Below, one piece after another: positions 1 through 11,500 of a stretch of 64,000 nt of DNA. Source of the DNA: Actinomadura citrea (GTDB lineage Bacteria > Actinomycetota > Actinomycetes > Streptosporangiales > Streptosporangiaceae). Every line of letters starts with the position of its first letter. The stretch's first letter is position 1. The translations under genes were made by a program, and so were the position numbers. The stretch lies in the NCBI RefSeq assembly GCF_013409045.1, contig NZ_JACCBT010000001.1, positions 6,014,001-6,078,000 of the forward strand, in the 5' to 3' direction. Below the pieces are notes generated by a model. The model worked only from the letters and a program-made list of their open reading frames with translations. It had not been told where the DNA came from and did no database searches.

Positions 1-20
1 AGGAGGCTCCCCCGCAGCGT

Positions 21-60
21 CGGGCCGCCCCCGCCACGGACTCCCGTGGGGGGCGGCCCG
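21..60 (-). terminator. Hairpin after the NRPS operon
   Basis: Bases 21-32 and 49-60 form a perfect 12-bp stem, with partial pairing continuing inside it. It starts 8 bp beyond the stop codon of the leftward thioesterase gene. No T-run follows, which is common for terminators in high-GC actinobacteria. It probably ends the operon that begins near 25973. Confidence 0.7.
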
Positions 61-68
61 CCCGCGCG

Positions 69-803
69 TCAGACGGCCGGGACCTCCAGCGTCCGCAGGA
101 CCTCGGCGAGCACGGCGGGCTGCTGGTCGGCCAGGTAGAAGTGCCCGCCGGGCAGCACCCGGAGCGCGAACCGCCCGCGGGTGGCGCGCTCCCAGCCGCG
201 GGCCAGCTCCTCGTCCACGTGCGGGTCGGCGTCCCCGATGATCGCGGTGACCGGGACGGTCAGCGGCGGCTCGGGCCGGTGGGCGTACTCCTCGATCAGC
301 GTGAAGTCGTTGCGGACGTACGGCAGGACGAGCTCGCGCAGCTCCGGCTCCGCCAGCAGCTCGGCGTCGGTCCCCCCGAGCCGCACCAGCTCGGCGACGA
401 GGCCGTCGTCGTCCTTGTGGCGGAGGTGCTCGTCGCCCCGGTCGTCGGGCGGGCGGGCCCCGGAGGCGAACACGTGCACCGGGGCGGTGCCCCGCTCCTC
501 CAGCAGCCGCGCCACCTCGTAGGCGAGGACGGCGCCCATGCTGTGCCCGAACAGCGCGGCGGGGCGGTCCATCAGCGGCGCCATCGCCCCGGCGATGAGG
601 CGGGCGAGCTGGCGGGCGTCGGTGACGAACGCGTCCGCCATCCGGTCGGCGCGCCCCGGGTACTGGACGGCCTGCACCTCGACGGCCGGGCCGGCCCGCT
701 TGGCCCACGGCCGGTAGAACACCGCCGACCCGCCCGCGTGCGGCAGGCAGAACAGCCGCATCGACGCCCAGGGGCGCGTCTCGGGGCAGCGGAACCAGGT
801 CAC
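69..803 (-). CDS. Type II thioesterase of the NRPS cluster
   Basis: This is a stand-alone alpha/beta-hydrolase thioesterase of about 244 residues, the usual size for editing thioesterases that clear misprimed carrier domains of an NRPS. Visible motifs are the early LPHAGGS segment near residue 20, the nucleophile elbow GHSMG with Ser88, an Asp in GDADPHV near 190 and the catalytic His in GGHFYL near 218. I chose the GTG at 803 because it overlaps the stop of the acetyltransferase gene (GTGA) and has GAGGAGGAG 8 bases upstream; longer versions have no better start. It is the last gene of the NRPS operon. The family role is known; which module it edits is not shown by the sequence. Confidence 0.92.
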   Translation of the reverse strand: MTWFRCPETRPWASMRLFCLPHAGGSAVFYRPWAKRAGPAVEVQAVQYPGRADRMADAFVTDARQLARLIAGAMAPLMDRPAALFGHSMGAVLAYEVARLLEERGTAPVHVFASGARPPDDRGDEHLRHKDDDGLVAELVRLGGTDAELLAEPELRELVLPYVRNDFTLIEEYAHRPEPPLTVPVTAIIGDADPHVDEELARGWERATRGRFALRVLPGGHFYLADQQPAVLAEVLRTLEVPAV

Positions 804-1462
804 GTGATCAACTCCTCCTCCTCGTGCCGGCGCGACGCCGCGCGGGGGTCGCGCGGCAGCGGCCACGGCGCGACCCGCGGGTCCGGCACGAGCTTCGACG
901 CGGTGCTCTCCGCCGCCACCTTAAAGCCCCGCCGCCGGTAGTTGGCGATGGCGTTCGGGTGGTCGAGGCTGCTGGTGCGCAGCCACACCCGCGTCGCGGG
1001 CCCGCCGCTGAGGGCCCACAGCTCGCCGCGCTGCCAGGCGCGGCGGGTGCACTGCTCGACGAGGTAGCCGCCGTAGCCGCGCCCGACGAACGCGGGGGTG
1101 AGGCCGACCAGGTGGATCTCGGTGTCGCCGCCGGGCTGCGCCTCGATCTCGAAGAAGCCGGCGATGGTGCCCTCGGCCATGGCGATCCACGTCGACAGCT
1201 CCGGCCGCTCCACCCAGGCCCGCCACTGCTCGTACGTCCACGGGAAGCGGTCGGTCCAGCAGACGCGGGCGCCGACGGTCGCGTAGAGGGCGCGGTTGAC
1301 GTCGGGGGACGGCAGCCCGGCGAGGGTGAACGTCATCTCGACGCCCGGCAGCGGCGCGGGACGCAGGTCGGCGGCGTCCCGCATCTCCATCTCCCACTCG
1401 GTGACCGAGGGGACCCGCAGATGCGCGGTCTCCGGAGGCGGCCTCCAGCCCGCCTCACTCAC
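800..1462 (-). CDS. GNAT-family N-acetyltransferase
   Basis: This 220-residue protein has the GNAT fold: a central EIHLVGL strand followed by the acetyl-CoA pyrophosphate loop VGRGYGG (about residues 126-132) and a late NAIANYRRRGF segment typical of the fourth GNAT motif. The N-terminal 45 residues look unstructured. The GTG start overlaps the MbtH-like gene by 8 bases and the 3' end overlaps the thioesterase start, so it is translationally embedded in the NRPS operon. That position suggests it acylates an amine of a precursor or of the peptide, for example a Dap side chain, or gives self-protection. The substrate is inference only. Confidence 0.85.
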   Translation of the reverse strand: MSEAGWRPPPETAHLRVPSVTEWEMEMRDAADLRPAPLPGVEMTFTLAGLPSPDVNRALYATVGARVCWTDRFPWTYEQWRAWVERPELSTWIAMAEGTIAGFFEIEAQPGGDTEIHLVGLTPAFVGRGYGGYLVEQCTRRAWQRGELWALSGGPATRVWLRTSSLDHPNAIANYRRRGFKVAAESTASKLVPDPRVAPWPLPRDPRAASRRHEEEELIT

Positions 1463-1664
1463 CCATGGCCTCGATGAGGCTCTTCGGCCGCATGTCCGTC
1501 CAGTTCTCGTTGACGAAGTCGAGGCACGCCTGGCGGGTGTCCTCGTCCTTGGCCACCGTCCAGCCGGCGGGGACCTCGGCGAAGGACGGCCACAGCGAGT
1601 GCTGGCCCTCGTCGTTGACGAGGACGAGGTAGGTGCCCTCGGGGTCCTCGAAGGGGTTGGTCAT
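1455..1664 (-). CDS. MbtH-like protein
   Basis: A 69-residue MbtH-family protein, normal length. It shows the family signatures NDEGQHSLWP, the PAGW turn and NWTDMRP near the C-terminus. MbtH-like proteins bind NRPS adenylation domains and are often needed for their solubility or activity. The ATG overlaps the stop of the last NRPS gene (ATGA) and has a GGGA ribosome site 6 bases upstream; its own stop lies inside the next gene. It is the only MbtH homologue in view, so it probably serves the A domains of this cluster, possibly including the stand-alone one. Confidence 0.97.
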   Translation of the reverse strand: MTNPFEDPEGTYLVLVNDEGQHSLWPSFAEVPAGWTVAKDEDTRQACLDFVNENWTDMRPKSLIEAMGE

Positions 1665-4600
1665 CGGTCATCCCTTTCCGTGGCTCTGGCGGCTTGGAGT
1701 GGCGCGTGCAGTTTGTCGAGTCTGGCGGCCAGCACGGCCCCCATCTCGGCGGCCGGGCCCGGCTCCATGAGCAGGTGGTGGTCGACGTCGAGGGGGTAGT
1801 CCTCGATCCCGCCGTCGACGAGCGGTCCCCAGTTGGAGCGGCCGGTGGGCGAGTCCGCGGTGCGGCCGCGGAGCGCGGTGAAGAACACGACGTCTCCGCG
1901 GTACCGTCCGGGCCGGTACTCCTCCGCCTGGCGGAGCCCGTTCTCGTAGTTGCGGTAGACGTTGACGAGGTCCTCCTCGCCGAGGGTGGCGAGCGCGTCG
2001 TCGCGCTCGGCGAGCACCGCCATGATCTGCGCCAGATCGGGGTCGCCGTCCTCGGCGACCATCCGCGCGTCCACGCCGATCGCCTCCAGCAGCTCGGGGA
2101 GGATCTCGCGGCGCTCCGTTTCGAGGTCCTGACCGTGGTAGGCGTCGATGAGGGCGAGCAGGGCGACCCGCTCCCCGGCGGCCTGCAGCCGCAGGGCCAT
2201 CTCGTAGGCGACGAGCCCGCCGAGCGACCAGCCCGCGAGGTGGTAGGGGCCGGACGGCTGGACGGCCCGGATCTGCTCCAGGTAGTCGGCCGCCATCTCC
2301 CCGATGGACTCCGGCAGCCGGGCCCGGGTGAACGCGCGGGCCTGCAGCCCGTAGATCGGCTGGTCGGTGCCGAGGTGCCGCTGGAACTGCAGGTAGCCCC
2401 AGGCCAGGCCGCCGGCGGGGTGGACGAGGAACAGCGGCGGCCGGGTCCCGGACGTGCGGATGGGCAGCAGCACCTCGAAGCCGAGCCGGTCCTCCGGGTC
2501 GCCGACCCTGGTCATCGCCTCGACGGTCTGGTGGGTGAACACGTCGCGGGGGGTGAGCTCGACGCCGGCCCGCCGGGCCCGCGTGGCGAGCTTGAGCGCG
2601 GCGATGCTGTCGCCGCCGAGGTCGAAGAAGCTGACGTCGGCGCCGACGCGGTCGATGCCGAGGACGTCCGCGACGATCCCGCAGAGGCGCTCCTCCTCGG
2701 GGGTGCGGGGGTCGCGACCGGCGGCGGCCTCGCCGTAGTCGGGGGCGGGGAGGGCGCGCCGGTCGAGCTTGCCGTTCGGCCCGACGGGGAACGTGTCGAG
2801 CAGGACGAACGCGGCCGGCACCATGTACTCGGGCAGCCGCTCCCTGACGAACTCGCGCAGGCCGTGCCCGGCGGCGGGCAGGTCCGGGGCGATGACGTAG
2901 GCGACGAGGGCCCTGGTCCCGGGGGCGTCCTCGCGGGCGACGACGGCGATGTTGGCGACGGCCGGGTGCGCCGCGATGGCGGCCTCGATCTCGCCGAGCT
3001 CGATCCGGAACCCGCGGACCTTGACCTGGAGGTCGGCGCGGTCGAGGTATTCGAGGGTGCCGTCCGGCCGCCACCGGACGAGGTCGCCGGTGCGGTACAT
3101 GCGGTCGCCGGGCGCGCCGAACGGGTCGGCGACGTAGCGTTCGGCGGTGAGCGAGGGCCGCCGCAGGTAGCCGCGGCCGAGCCCGGCGCCCGCGATGTAG
3201 GCCTCGCCCGCGGTGCCGGGCGGGACGGGGCGCAGCCCCTGGTCCAGCACGTACACGCGCACGTCGTCGATGGGGCGGCCCAGCACGGCGGACGTCTCGG
3301 AGGGGTCGTCGAGCGGCGCCCGCTGCCCGGCGATGGTGGTGTAGGTGGTCGCCTCGGTGGGCCCGTAGACGTTGCCGACCTCGGTGTCCGGGCACGCGGC
3401 GAGCACCTTGCGGATCGCGGCGGGAGAGCCCGCCTCCCCGCCGGTGAGGACCTCGCGGAGCCGCGCGAACGCCCGCGGCCGCTCGTCGGCGACGAGGTTG
3501 AACAGGGTGGTGGTGAGGAACAGGCCGGTCAGCTCCTCGGCGGCGATGATCTCTTCGAGGGCCTCGCCGGTCAGGTGGCCGGGCGGCGCGACGACGGCCG
3601 TCCCGCCGTGCAGCAGCGGCGTCCACAGCTCGTAGACCGACGCGTCGAACGCGTGCGGGGAGTGGACCAGGACGCGGTCGTGCGCCCCGCCCCGGAGCCG
3701 GCCGTCGGCGGCGAGGTCGACCGCGTCGCGGTGCCGCAGCATGACGCCCTTGGGCACGCCCGTGGAGCCGGAGGTGAACAGCACGCAGGCGAGCTGCTCC
3801 GGGTGGCATTCGACGGCCGGGGCGGCCGCGGGCTGGGCGCCGATCTCGGGGTCGTCGTCCACGACGAGGATCCGCACGGCGGTGCCGAGGGCGGCGACGC
3901 GGTCGCGCATCGGCGTGTTGACGACGAGCACGGGCGCGGCGACCTCCGCGACCGCCCAGGCCATCCGCTCGGGCGGGTAGCCGTGGTGGATCGGCGCGTA
4001 GGCTCCGCCCGCCTTGAGAATCGCCAGGGAGACCACGGCGATGTCGGCAGATCTTTCGAGGAGCACCGCGACCGGGGTGTCCCGGCCGACGCCGAGGCCG
4101 GCGAGGCGGTGCGCCAGCCGGTTCGCGCGGGCGTCGAGCTCGGCGTAGGTCAACGACTCCCCCGCGGCCCGGACGGCGACGGCGTCCGGGGTCCTCGCCC
4201 GCTGCTCGGCGAAGCGGGCGGTGAGGGTCTGCGGGCGGCGGCCGGTCGCCGGGCCCTGCCAGGCCGCGAGGACGCGGGCGCGCTCCTCCTCGTCCAGGAC
4301 CTCGATGCGGCCGAGCGGCAGGTCGGGCCGGTAGGCGACGGCCTCCAGGATGCGGACGAACCGGCGCATCAGGCGGGCGGCGTCCTCGCCGGTGAACAGG
4401 TCGGTGCGGTGGTCGATGCGCAGCGACAGGCCGCGGCCCGGGACGGCGGCGAAGGTGAGCGGATAGTGGGAGGCGTCGTGGCCGTCGACGTCGTGGAGGG
4501 TGAGGCCGCCGAGGTCGGTGCCGGCGGCGTCCGGGTCGAACGGGTAGTTCTCCAGGACGGTCATGGTGTCGAACAGCGTCCCGGCGCCGGTGAGGCGCTG

Positions 4601-5599
4601 GATGTCGGACAGGCCGAGGTGGTGGTGCGGCATCAGCGCGGCCTGCTCGTCCTGGAGCCGCGTCAGCGCCCCGGCGACCGTGTCGGCGGGCCGGACGCGG
4701 ACGCGGATCGGCAGCGTGTTGATGAACAGGCCGATCATCTGCTCGACGCCGGGCAGCTCCGGGGGCCGGCCGGAGACCGCGGCGCCGAACACCACGTCGG
4801 CCGAGCCGGTGAGGCGGCCGAGCAGCGTGCCCCACGCCAGCTGCAGGACGGTGTTGAGGGTGACGCCCTGGGCGCGGGCCCGCGCGGCGAGCGCGGAGGT
4901 GAGGCCCTCGGTGAGCCGGGTCCGGACGCTTCCGGGGGTACCGGCGCCGGGCTCGGGCGCGCCCGGGGCCACGAGGGTGGGCTCGTGCACGCCGTCGAGC
5001 GAGCGGCGCCAGGCGTCCTCGGCGGCGGCGCGGTCCTGCGCGGCGAGCCAGGCCAGGTAGTTCTTGTAGGGGGCGACGCGCGGCATCCCGGTGTCGTCGC
5101 CCTTGGCGAGGTAGAGCGCGAACAGCTCGGTCTGCAGGACGGGCGTGGACCAGCCGTCCAGCAGGATGTGGTGGTTGGTGAACACCATGCGGTGGAGGCC
5201 GTCCGCCAGCCTGATGAGCAGGAAGCGCAGCAGCGGCGGCCTCGTCATGTCGAAGGGCCGGGCGCGCTCGGCCTCGGCCAGCTCGCGCGCCTTCGCCTCG
5301 CGCTCCGCCTCGGGCAGGGCCGACAGATCCTCGTCCTGCCACGGGAGCCGGACCGCGCGGTGGACCACCTGGACGGGCGAGCCCTCCTTGCGCTGCCGGA
5401 ACCCGGCGCGCAGGTTGGCGTGGCGGCGCAGGAGGGTCGCGGCGGCGGCGCGGAGCGCGCCGGCGTCGAGAGGGCCGCGCAGGTCGAACACGATCTGCGC
5501 GGTGTAGACGTCGCGGCCCGAGTCGTGGAGCGCGTGGAAGAACAGGCCCTGCTGTAGCGGGGACAGCGGGAGGATGTCCTCAAGCTGCGACGTGCTCAA
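1661..5599 (-). CDS. NRPS, module 7: C-A-T-thioesterase
   Basis: About 1312 residues. Domains in order: condensation (1-440, HHILLDG near 142, entry motif DILPLSPLQQG of the kind that follows epimerases), adenylation (about 455-950; by-eye pocket code D-A-Y-F-L-G-V-T-Y-K, resembling branched hydrophobic codes), carrier (GGDSI near 994), and a type I thioesterase (about 1046-1300; GWSLGG near 1121, His pair near 1275). It adds the last residue and releases the peptide by hydrolysis or cyclisation. I favour the TTG at 5599, which overlaps the upstream stop (TTGA) and has GGGAG 5 bases before it; an ATG at 5611 is the alternative. The A specificity is inference. Confidence 0.95.
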   Translation of the reverse strand: MSTSQLEDILPLSPLQQGLFFHALHDSGRDVYTAQIVFDLRGPLDAGALRAAAATLLRRHANLRAGFRQRKEGSPVQVVHRAVRLPWQDEDLSALPEAEREAKARELAEAERARPFDMTRPPLLRFLLIRLADGLHRMVFTNHHILLDGWSTPVLQTELFALYLAKGDDTGMPRVAPYKNYLAWLAAQDRAAAEDAWRRSLDGVHEPTLVAPGAPEPGAGTPGSVRTRLTEGLTSALAARARAQGVTLNTVLQLAWGTLLGRLTGSADVVFGAAVSGRPPELPGVEQMIGLFINTLPIRVRVRPADTVAGALTRLQDEQAALMPHHHLGLSDIQRLTGAGTLFDTMTVLENYPFDPDAAGTDLGGLTLHDVDGHDASHYPLTFAAVPGRGLSLRIDHRTDLFTGEDAARLMRRFVRILEAVAYRPDLPLGRIEVLDEEERARVLAAWQGPATGRRPQTLTARFAEQRARTPDAVAVRAAGESLTYAELDARANRLAHRLAGLGVGRDTPVAVLLERSADIAVVSLAILKAGGAYAPIHHGYPPERMAWAVAEVAAPVLVVNTPMRDRVAALGTAVRILVVDDDPEIGAQPAAAPAVECHPEQLACVLFTSGSTGVPKGVMLRHRDAVDLAADGRLRGGAHDRVLVHSPHAFDASVYELWTPLLHGGTAVVAPPGHLTGEALEEIIAAEELTGLFLTTTLFNLVADERPRAFARLREVLTGGEAGSPAAIRKVLAACPDTEVGNVYGPTEATTYTTIAGQRAPLDDPSETSAVLGRPIDDVRVYVLDQGLRPVPPGTAGEAYIAGAGLGRGYLRRPSLTAERYVADPFGAPGDRMYRTGDLVRWRPDGTLEYLDRADLQVKVRGFRIELGEIEAAIAAHPAVANIAVVAREDAPGTRALVAYVIAPDLPAAGHGLREFVRERLPEYMVPAAFVLLDTFPVGPNGKLDRRALPAPDYGEAAAGRDPRTPEEERLCGIVADVLGIDRVGADVSFFDLGGDSIAALKLATRARRAGVELTPRDVFTHQTVEAMTRVGDPEDRLGFEVLLPIRTSGTRPPLFLVHPAGGLAWGYLQFQRHLGTDQPIYGLQARAFTRARLPESIGEMAADYLEQIRAVQPSGPYHLAGWSLGGLVAYEMALRLQAAGERVALLALIDAYHGQDLETERREILPELLEAIGVDARMVAEDGDPDLAQIMAVLAERDDALATLGEEDLVNVYRNYENGLRQAEEYRPGRYRGDVVFFTALRGRTADSPTGRSNWGPLVDGGIEDYPLDVDHHLLMEPGPAAEMGAVLAARLDKLHAPLQAARATERDDR

Positions 5600-8500
5600 T
5601 CCAGCTCCCATTCGCCGTCGAGCTCGGCGGCGAGCTCGTCGATCTCCTCCTGGCTGACGTCCACCAGGGACAGGTCGGACGGGGTGAACCCGCCGACGGG
5701 CCCGTCGGCGGCGCCGTCCACGACGTGCGCGACGAGGCCGCGCAGGGCCGCGTACCAGCGCTCGGCCAGATCCTCGATCGCGGCGGCGTCGAAGAGGCCG
5801 CCCGCCCACGTCCACGTCGCGGACAGCTCGGGACCGCCGGGCAGGTCGCGGGTGTGCGCGTTGACCTCGATGGCGTGGACGAGGCCGAGCGCGGCGTCCT
5901 GCCCCGCGCCGAGGGCGTCGGAGTCGGCCTGGTCCGCGGGTCCCCAGTCGGTCGCCTCGGGCGCGGCGGAGCGGCCGAGGTAGTTGAACGCGATCTGCGG
6001 GTGGGCGCCGGCGCGGACGACGGGGCCCCGGTAGCGGAGCAGCCCGTACCCGATGCCGTTGTCGGGGATCTCGCGCAGCTGCTCCTTGACCCGCTTGAGG
6101 GCGGTGCCGACGGCCTGGCCGCCCTCGCGGACGTCGGCCGGCGACAGCCGCCCGGGGTCGAGCCGCACCGGGTGGATCGTGGTGAACCATCCGGCGGTGC
6201 GGGACAGGTCGGCGCCGGGGACGATCTCCTCGCGGCCGTGCCCTTCGAGGTCGACCAGGACGGCGGTCTCGTCGCAGGCGCCGCGTTCGTGCCGCCATTC
6301 GGCGACGGCGAGGGCCAGGCCGGTGAGCAGCACGTCGTTGACCCGCCCGTGGAACGCGGCGGGGACCTCGGTGAGCAGCGGCCCGGTCACGTCGGCGGGC
6401 AGGTCGAGCGTGAGGTGCCCCGCCGTCCCGAACGTGTCGGTGGCCGGGTCCAGCGGGCGGGAGCCGAGCGCCGGGTCGGGGGTGGCGAGGATGTCGTCCC
6501 AGAGCGGCAGCTCCGCGGTCCGGGCGGGGTCGGACGCCTCGGCGGCGAGGCGCTGCGCCCAGCGCCGGAACGAGGTCGGGACGGGGTCGAGGTCTCCCCC
6601 GGCCCAGGCCGTGACCAGGTCCGGCAGGAGGATCCGCCAGGAGACGCCGTCCACGGCCAGGTGGTGGAGGGTGAGCAGGAGGCGTCCGGACGCGGCGGGG
6701 CCCGCGTCGAACCAGACGAGCCGCGCCATGGTCCCGGCGGCCGGGTCGAGGCCGCGGCGGGCGGTCTCCGCCTCGGCGGCGAGCACGGCGCGCAGGTCTC
6801 CGGCGCCCAGGCCGGCGACGTCGACGCGGCGGACGAGGGGCGCGGCGTCGACGGTGCCGGGCTCGGTGACCTCGAACTCGGCGTCGGCCACGCGGAGGCG
6901 GAGCATGTCGTGGTGGTCCAGGACGGTCTGGAGCGCGCCGGTCAGCCTCTCGACGCCGAGGCCGGGCGGCACCTGGAGCAGCATGCGCTGGCTGTAGCCG
7001 TCGACGGGGCCGTGCAGCTCCTGGAACCAGCGCATGATGGGGGTGGCGGGGATGCGGCCGATTCCCGCGCCCGGCGCCTCCACCTCGGTCTGTTCGCCTT
7101 CGCCGACCGGTGTGGCGGTGGCGGCGAGTTCTTCGACGGTCTGGTGCTGGAAGACCTCGCGGGGAGTGATGACCAGGCCGGACTGGCGGGCGCGTGAGAC
7201 GAGCTGGATCGCGATGATGGAGTCGCCGCCCAGGTCGAAGAACCCGTCGTCGATCCCGACCCGTTCCAGGCCGAGGACCTCGGCGAACAACCGCGCGAGC
7301 GTCTCCTCCCGCTCCGTGCGCGGCGCCCGCGACGACACCTTCGCCGAAAAGTCCGGCGCGGGCAGCGCCCCGCGGTCCAGCTTGCCGTTGGAGGTCAGCG
7401 GCAGCGCGTCCACCTCCACCACCACCGCCGGAACCATGTAGTCCGGCAGCTCCTTCGCGGCGAACCGGCGGAGCTCGGCGGTGTCGGCGGTGCCGGCGCC
7501 GGACGCGACGACGTAGGCGACGAGGCGGTCGTCCCGGACGATCACGGCGGCGTCGGTGACCGCGCCGTGCCGGACCAGGGCCGACTCGACCTCGCCGAGC
7601 TCGATGCGGAAGCCGCGCAGCTGCACCTGCTGGTCGCTGCGGCCGAGGTAGTCGAGGGTTCCGTCAGGGCGCCAGCGACCGAGGTCGCCCGTCCGGTACA
7701 TGCGGGTACCGGGCTCGCCGAACGGGTCGGCGACGAACCGCTCCGCGGACAGGCCTGGACGGTTCAGATAGCCGCGCGCCAGACCGGGACCCGCGACGTA
7801 CAGCTCGCCGACGACGCCTGGCGCGACGGGCTGGAGACGGCCGTCCAGTACGTAGACGCGCAAGTCGGGGATGCCGGCGCCGATGACGCTGCCGGGCGTG
7901 TTCGCCGCGTAGGCGCGGTCCAGAGCCACATACGAGACGTGAACCGTTGTCTCGGTGATCCCGTACATGTTGACCAGGACCGGCGCGTCCTCGTCGTGCC
8001 TGGAGTACCAGTCCTCCAGGCGGCCGAGGTCGAGTGCCTCACCGCCGAAGACGATGTAGCGCAGGGCCAGGTCACTGCCCGGGTTCTGCCTGTCGGCCGC
8101 CATCAGCTGGTAGAACGCCGACGGTGTCTGGTTGAGGACCGTGACCTTCTCGGCGGCGAGCAGGGCGAGGAAGTCCTCGGGCGACCGCGAGGTCAGATAG
8201 GGAACGACGACGAGCCTGCCGCCGTACAGCAGCGAACCCCACAGCTCCCAGACCGAGAAGTCGAAAGCGTAGGAGTGGAAAAGCGTCCACACATCACCCG
8301 GACCGAAGTCGAACCACCCCTCCGTCGAACGCAGCAACCGCACCACGTTCTGATGCGGAACCACCACACCCTTGGGACGCCCCGTCGAACCCGACGTGTA
8401 GATGACGTACGCCGGATGGTCGGGGTCGATGACGACACCGAGATCGGTCGCGGGAACGCTCGGGTCGTCCAAACCCTCCAGGTCCTCCGGGCGCAAGGTC

Positions 8501-11500
8501 AGGACGGCGCGGGCATCCTCCACCATGAAGGCGATCCGGTCCTCCGGATAGTCCGGAAGGAGAGGAACGTAGGCCGCCCCCGCCTTCAACACCCCGAGGA
8601 TCGCCACCACCAGCTCCGCCGAACGCGGCAGAGCAAGCGCCACGAACCGCTCAGGCCCCACACCCCGCTCGACCAGCCGCCGAGCCAGACGATTCGCCCG
8701 CGCGTTCACCTCCCCGTACGTCCACGACACACCCTCGAACGACACCGCCACCGCACCCGGACGAACCGCCGCCTGCTCCTCGAACAGCGCGGGGATCGTC
8801 GTGCGCGGGACGTCGCCGCCCTTTCCGCCCGCCCAGCGGCGCAGCAGGGTGCGCCGTTCGCCGCGGTCGAGGATCTCGGCGGTGGTGATGGGCGCGTCGG
8901 GGTCGGCGACGAGTTCGCGGACGAGGCGCTCGAACCGGCGGGCGATCGCCTGGGCGGTGGCGGGGTCGAAGAGGTCGAGGGCGTATTCGAGTCCGGCCTC
9001 GATGCCGGCGGGCGCGCCGTCGCCGCCGTGCCGCTCCTCCAGGTAGAGGGAGAGGTCGTACTTGGCGGCGCCCGCCGCCAGGGGCTCGGCGCCGCCGGTC
9101 AGGCCGTCCAGTTCGAGCCGCGCCTCGGGGTTGTTCTGGAACGACAGGACGACCTGGAACAGCGGGTGCCGCGCCATCGACCGGGGCGGGTTGAGCACCT
9201 CGACGAGCCGCTCGAACGGCAGGTCCTGGTGCGCGTAGGCGGCGAGGTCGGTCTCCTTCACCCGTCCCACCAGCTCCCGGAACGACGGGTCCCCTGAGGT
9301 GTCGGTGCGCAGGACGAGCATGTTGACGAACATGCCGACCAGATCGTCCAGAGCCTCGTCGGTCCGGCCCGCGATCGGCGAGCCGATCGGCACGTCCGTC
9401 CCCGCGCCGAGCCGCGTGAGCAGCGCCGCGAACGCGGCCTGCATGACCATGAAGAGGCTCGCGCCGCTCTGCCGGGCGAGGGCCAGGAGCTCGGCGTGGA
9501 GTTCGGCGTCCAGCTCGAACCCGTGCGCCCCGCCCCGGTAGGACGCCTCCGCCGGGCGCGGCCGGTCGGCGGGCAGCGGCAGCTCCTCCGGCAGCCCCGC
9601 CAGCGCCTCGCGCCAGTACGCGATCTGCTGCGAGATCAGGCTGCCGGGATCGTCCTCGGAACCGAACAGCTCGCGCTGCCAGAGCGTGTAGTCGGCGTAC
9701 TGGACGGGCAGCGGCGCCCACTCCGGCTCGCGGCCCTCCGCTCGGGCCGCGTAGGCGAGGATCACGTCGCGGGCGAGCGGCGCCATCGACCAGCCGTCCG
9801 CCGCGATGTGGTGCAGGACGAGCATGAGGACGTGCGTGCCGCCGCCGAGCGCGAACAGGCGGGCCCGCAGCGGCGGCTCCACCGACAGGTCGAAGCCCTG
9901 TCCGACCGTCGCGGCCAGCGCCGCCGGCAGCGCGCTCTCCTCCACCTCCGCGACGTCGAGGCGGGGGCGGGCGTCGGCCGCGCCCAGGACGAGCTGGCGG
10001 GCGGTTCCGGACCGGTCGGGGAAGATCGTGCGAAGCGGCTCGTGGCGCGCCACGACGTCGGCCAGCGCGGCGCGCAGCGCGGCGAGGTCGAGGGCGCCGT
10101 CCAGGCGCAGCGCGATCGGCATGTTGAACGTCGCGGGGGCGCCCTCGAACCGGTTGAGGAACCAGAGCCGCTGCTGCGCGTACGACAGCGGGACGACGTC
10201 CGGACGCTGGGCCCGGACCAGCGGCGGGCGGACGTCACCGGAGGCCTCGGCGAGCCGCTCGGCGAGGCCCGCGACGGTCGGCGCCTCGAACAGCGCCCGG
10301 ACGGGCAGCTCGGCGCCGAGCGCGGACCGGATCCGGCTGACGAGGCGGGTCGCGGTGAGGGAGTCGCCGCCGAGGTCGAAGAAGCCGTCGTCGACGCCGG
10401 CCCTCGGCACGCCGAGGATCTCGGCGAACAGCCCGCAGAGGATCTCCTCCTGCGGCGAGCGCGGCGCGCGGCCGGCGGCGCCGGCGTCGGGGGCGGGCAG
10501 CGCGGCCCGGTCGAGCTTGCCGTTCACGTTGAGCGGCAGCGCCTCCAGGACGGTGAACGAGGGGACCATGTGGTCGGGCAGCCGCTCGGCCGCGTACCGC
10601 CGGACGGCGGCGGCGTCGACGTCCGGCCCGACGAGGTAGGCGGCGAGGCGCCGGTCGCCCGGCCGGTCCTCGCGGACGACGACGGCGGCCCGCGCGACGC
10701 CCGGGCATCCGGCGAGAACGTTCTCGATCTCGCCTGGCTCCACCCGGAAGCCGCGGATCTTGACCTGGTCGTCGGCGCGGCCGAGGTACTCCACCGTCCC
10801 GTCCGGCCGCCACCGGCCGAGGTCACCGGTGCGGTACATGCGCTCGCCGGGCGCGCCGAACGGGTCGGCGACGAACCGCTCGGCGGACAGGCCGGGCCGG
10901 TCGTGGTAGCCGCGCGCGAGCTGCACGCCCGCGAGGTACAGCTCGCCGGGGACGCCGGCCGGGACGGGCTGGAGCGCGCGGTCCAGCACGTAGGTCCGGG
11001 TGTTCCGGTAGGGGGCGCCGACGGTCGGGCGCCCGCTGCGGGCGACCACCGCGTTCATGGTGTCGATGGTCGACTCGGTGGGCCCGTAGAAGTTGCGCGT
11101 GGTGAGCCCGGGGACCGCGCGCAGCTCCGTCCACAGGTTCTCGCTGATCGCCTCGCCGCCGAGGAGGAGCTGCGAGGGCAGGTGCCGGCCGTCGGCGTCC
11201 AGGAGGCCGGCCTCGCGGAGCGAGGTGAAGTGCGACGGGGTGGTGTTCACCAGGTCGATCCGCGCGCGCGCCACGTACGCGGTGTAGGCCTCCACGTCGC
11301 GGCGGGTCTCGTCGTCGATGAGGTGCAGCTCGTGGCCGTACGTCATCCACAGCAGGCCCATCCAGGACGTGTCGAACGAGAACGACGCCAGGTGGGCGAA
11401 CCGCATCCGGCGGCCACCGGCTGCCTCGATCGCAGGGTCGAAGAACGCGTCCCGGTGCGCCTCGAAGTAGTTGAGCACGGCCACGTGCGGGACGGTCACG

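Noticed and set aside
1694..5557. Long rightward open frame opposite the third NRPS gene
   Set aside because: Low-complexity antisense translation of a real NRPS gene; no domain or ribosome site.
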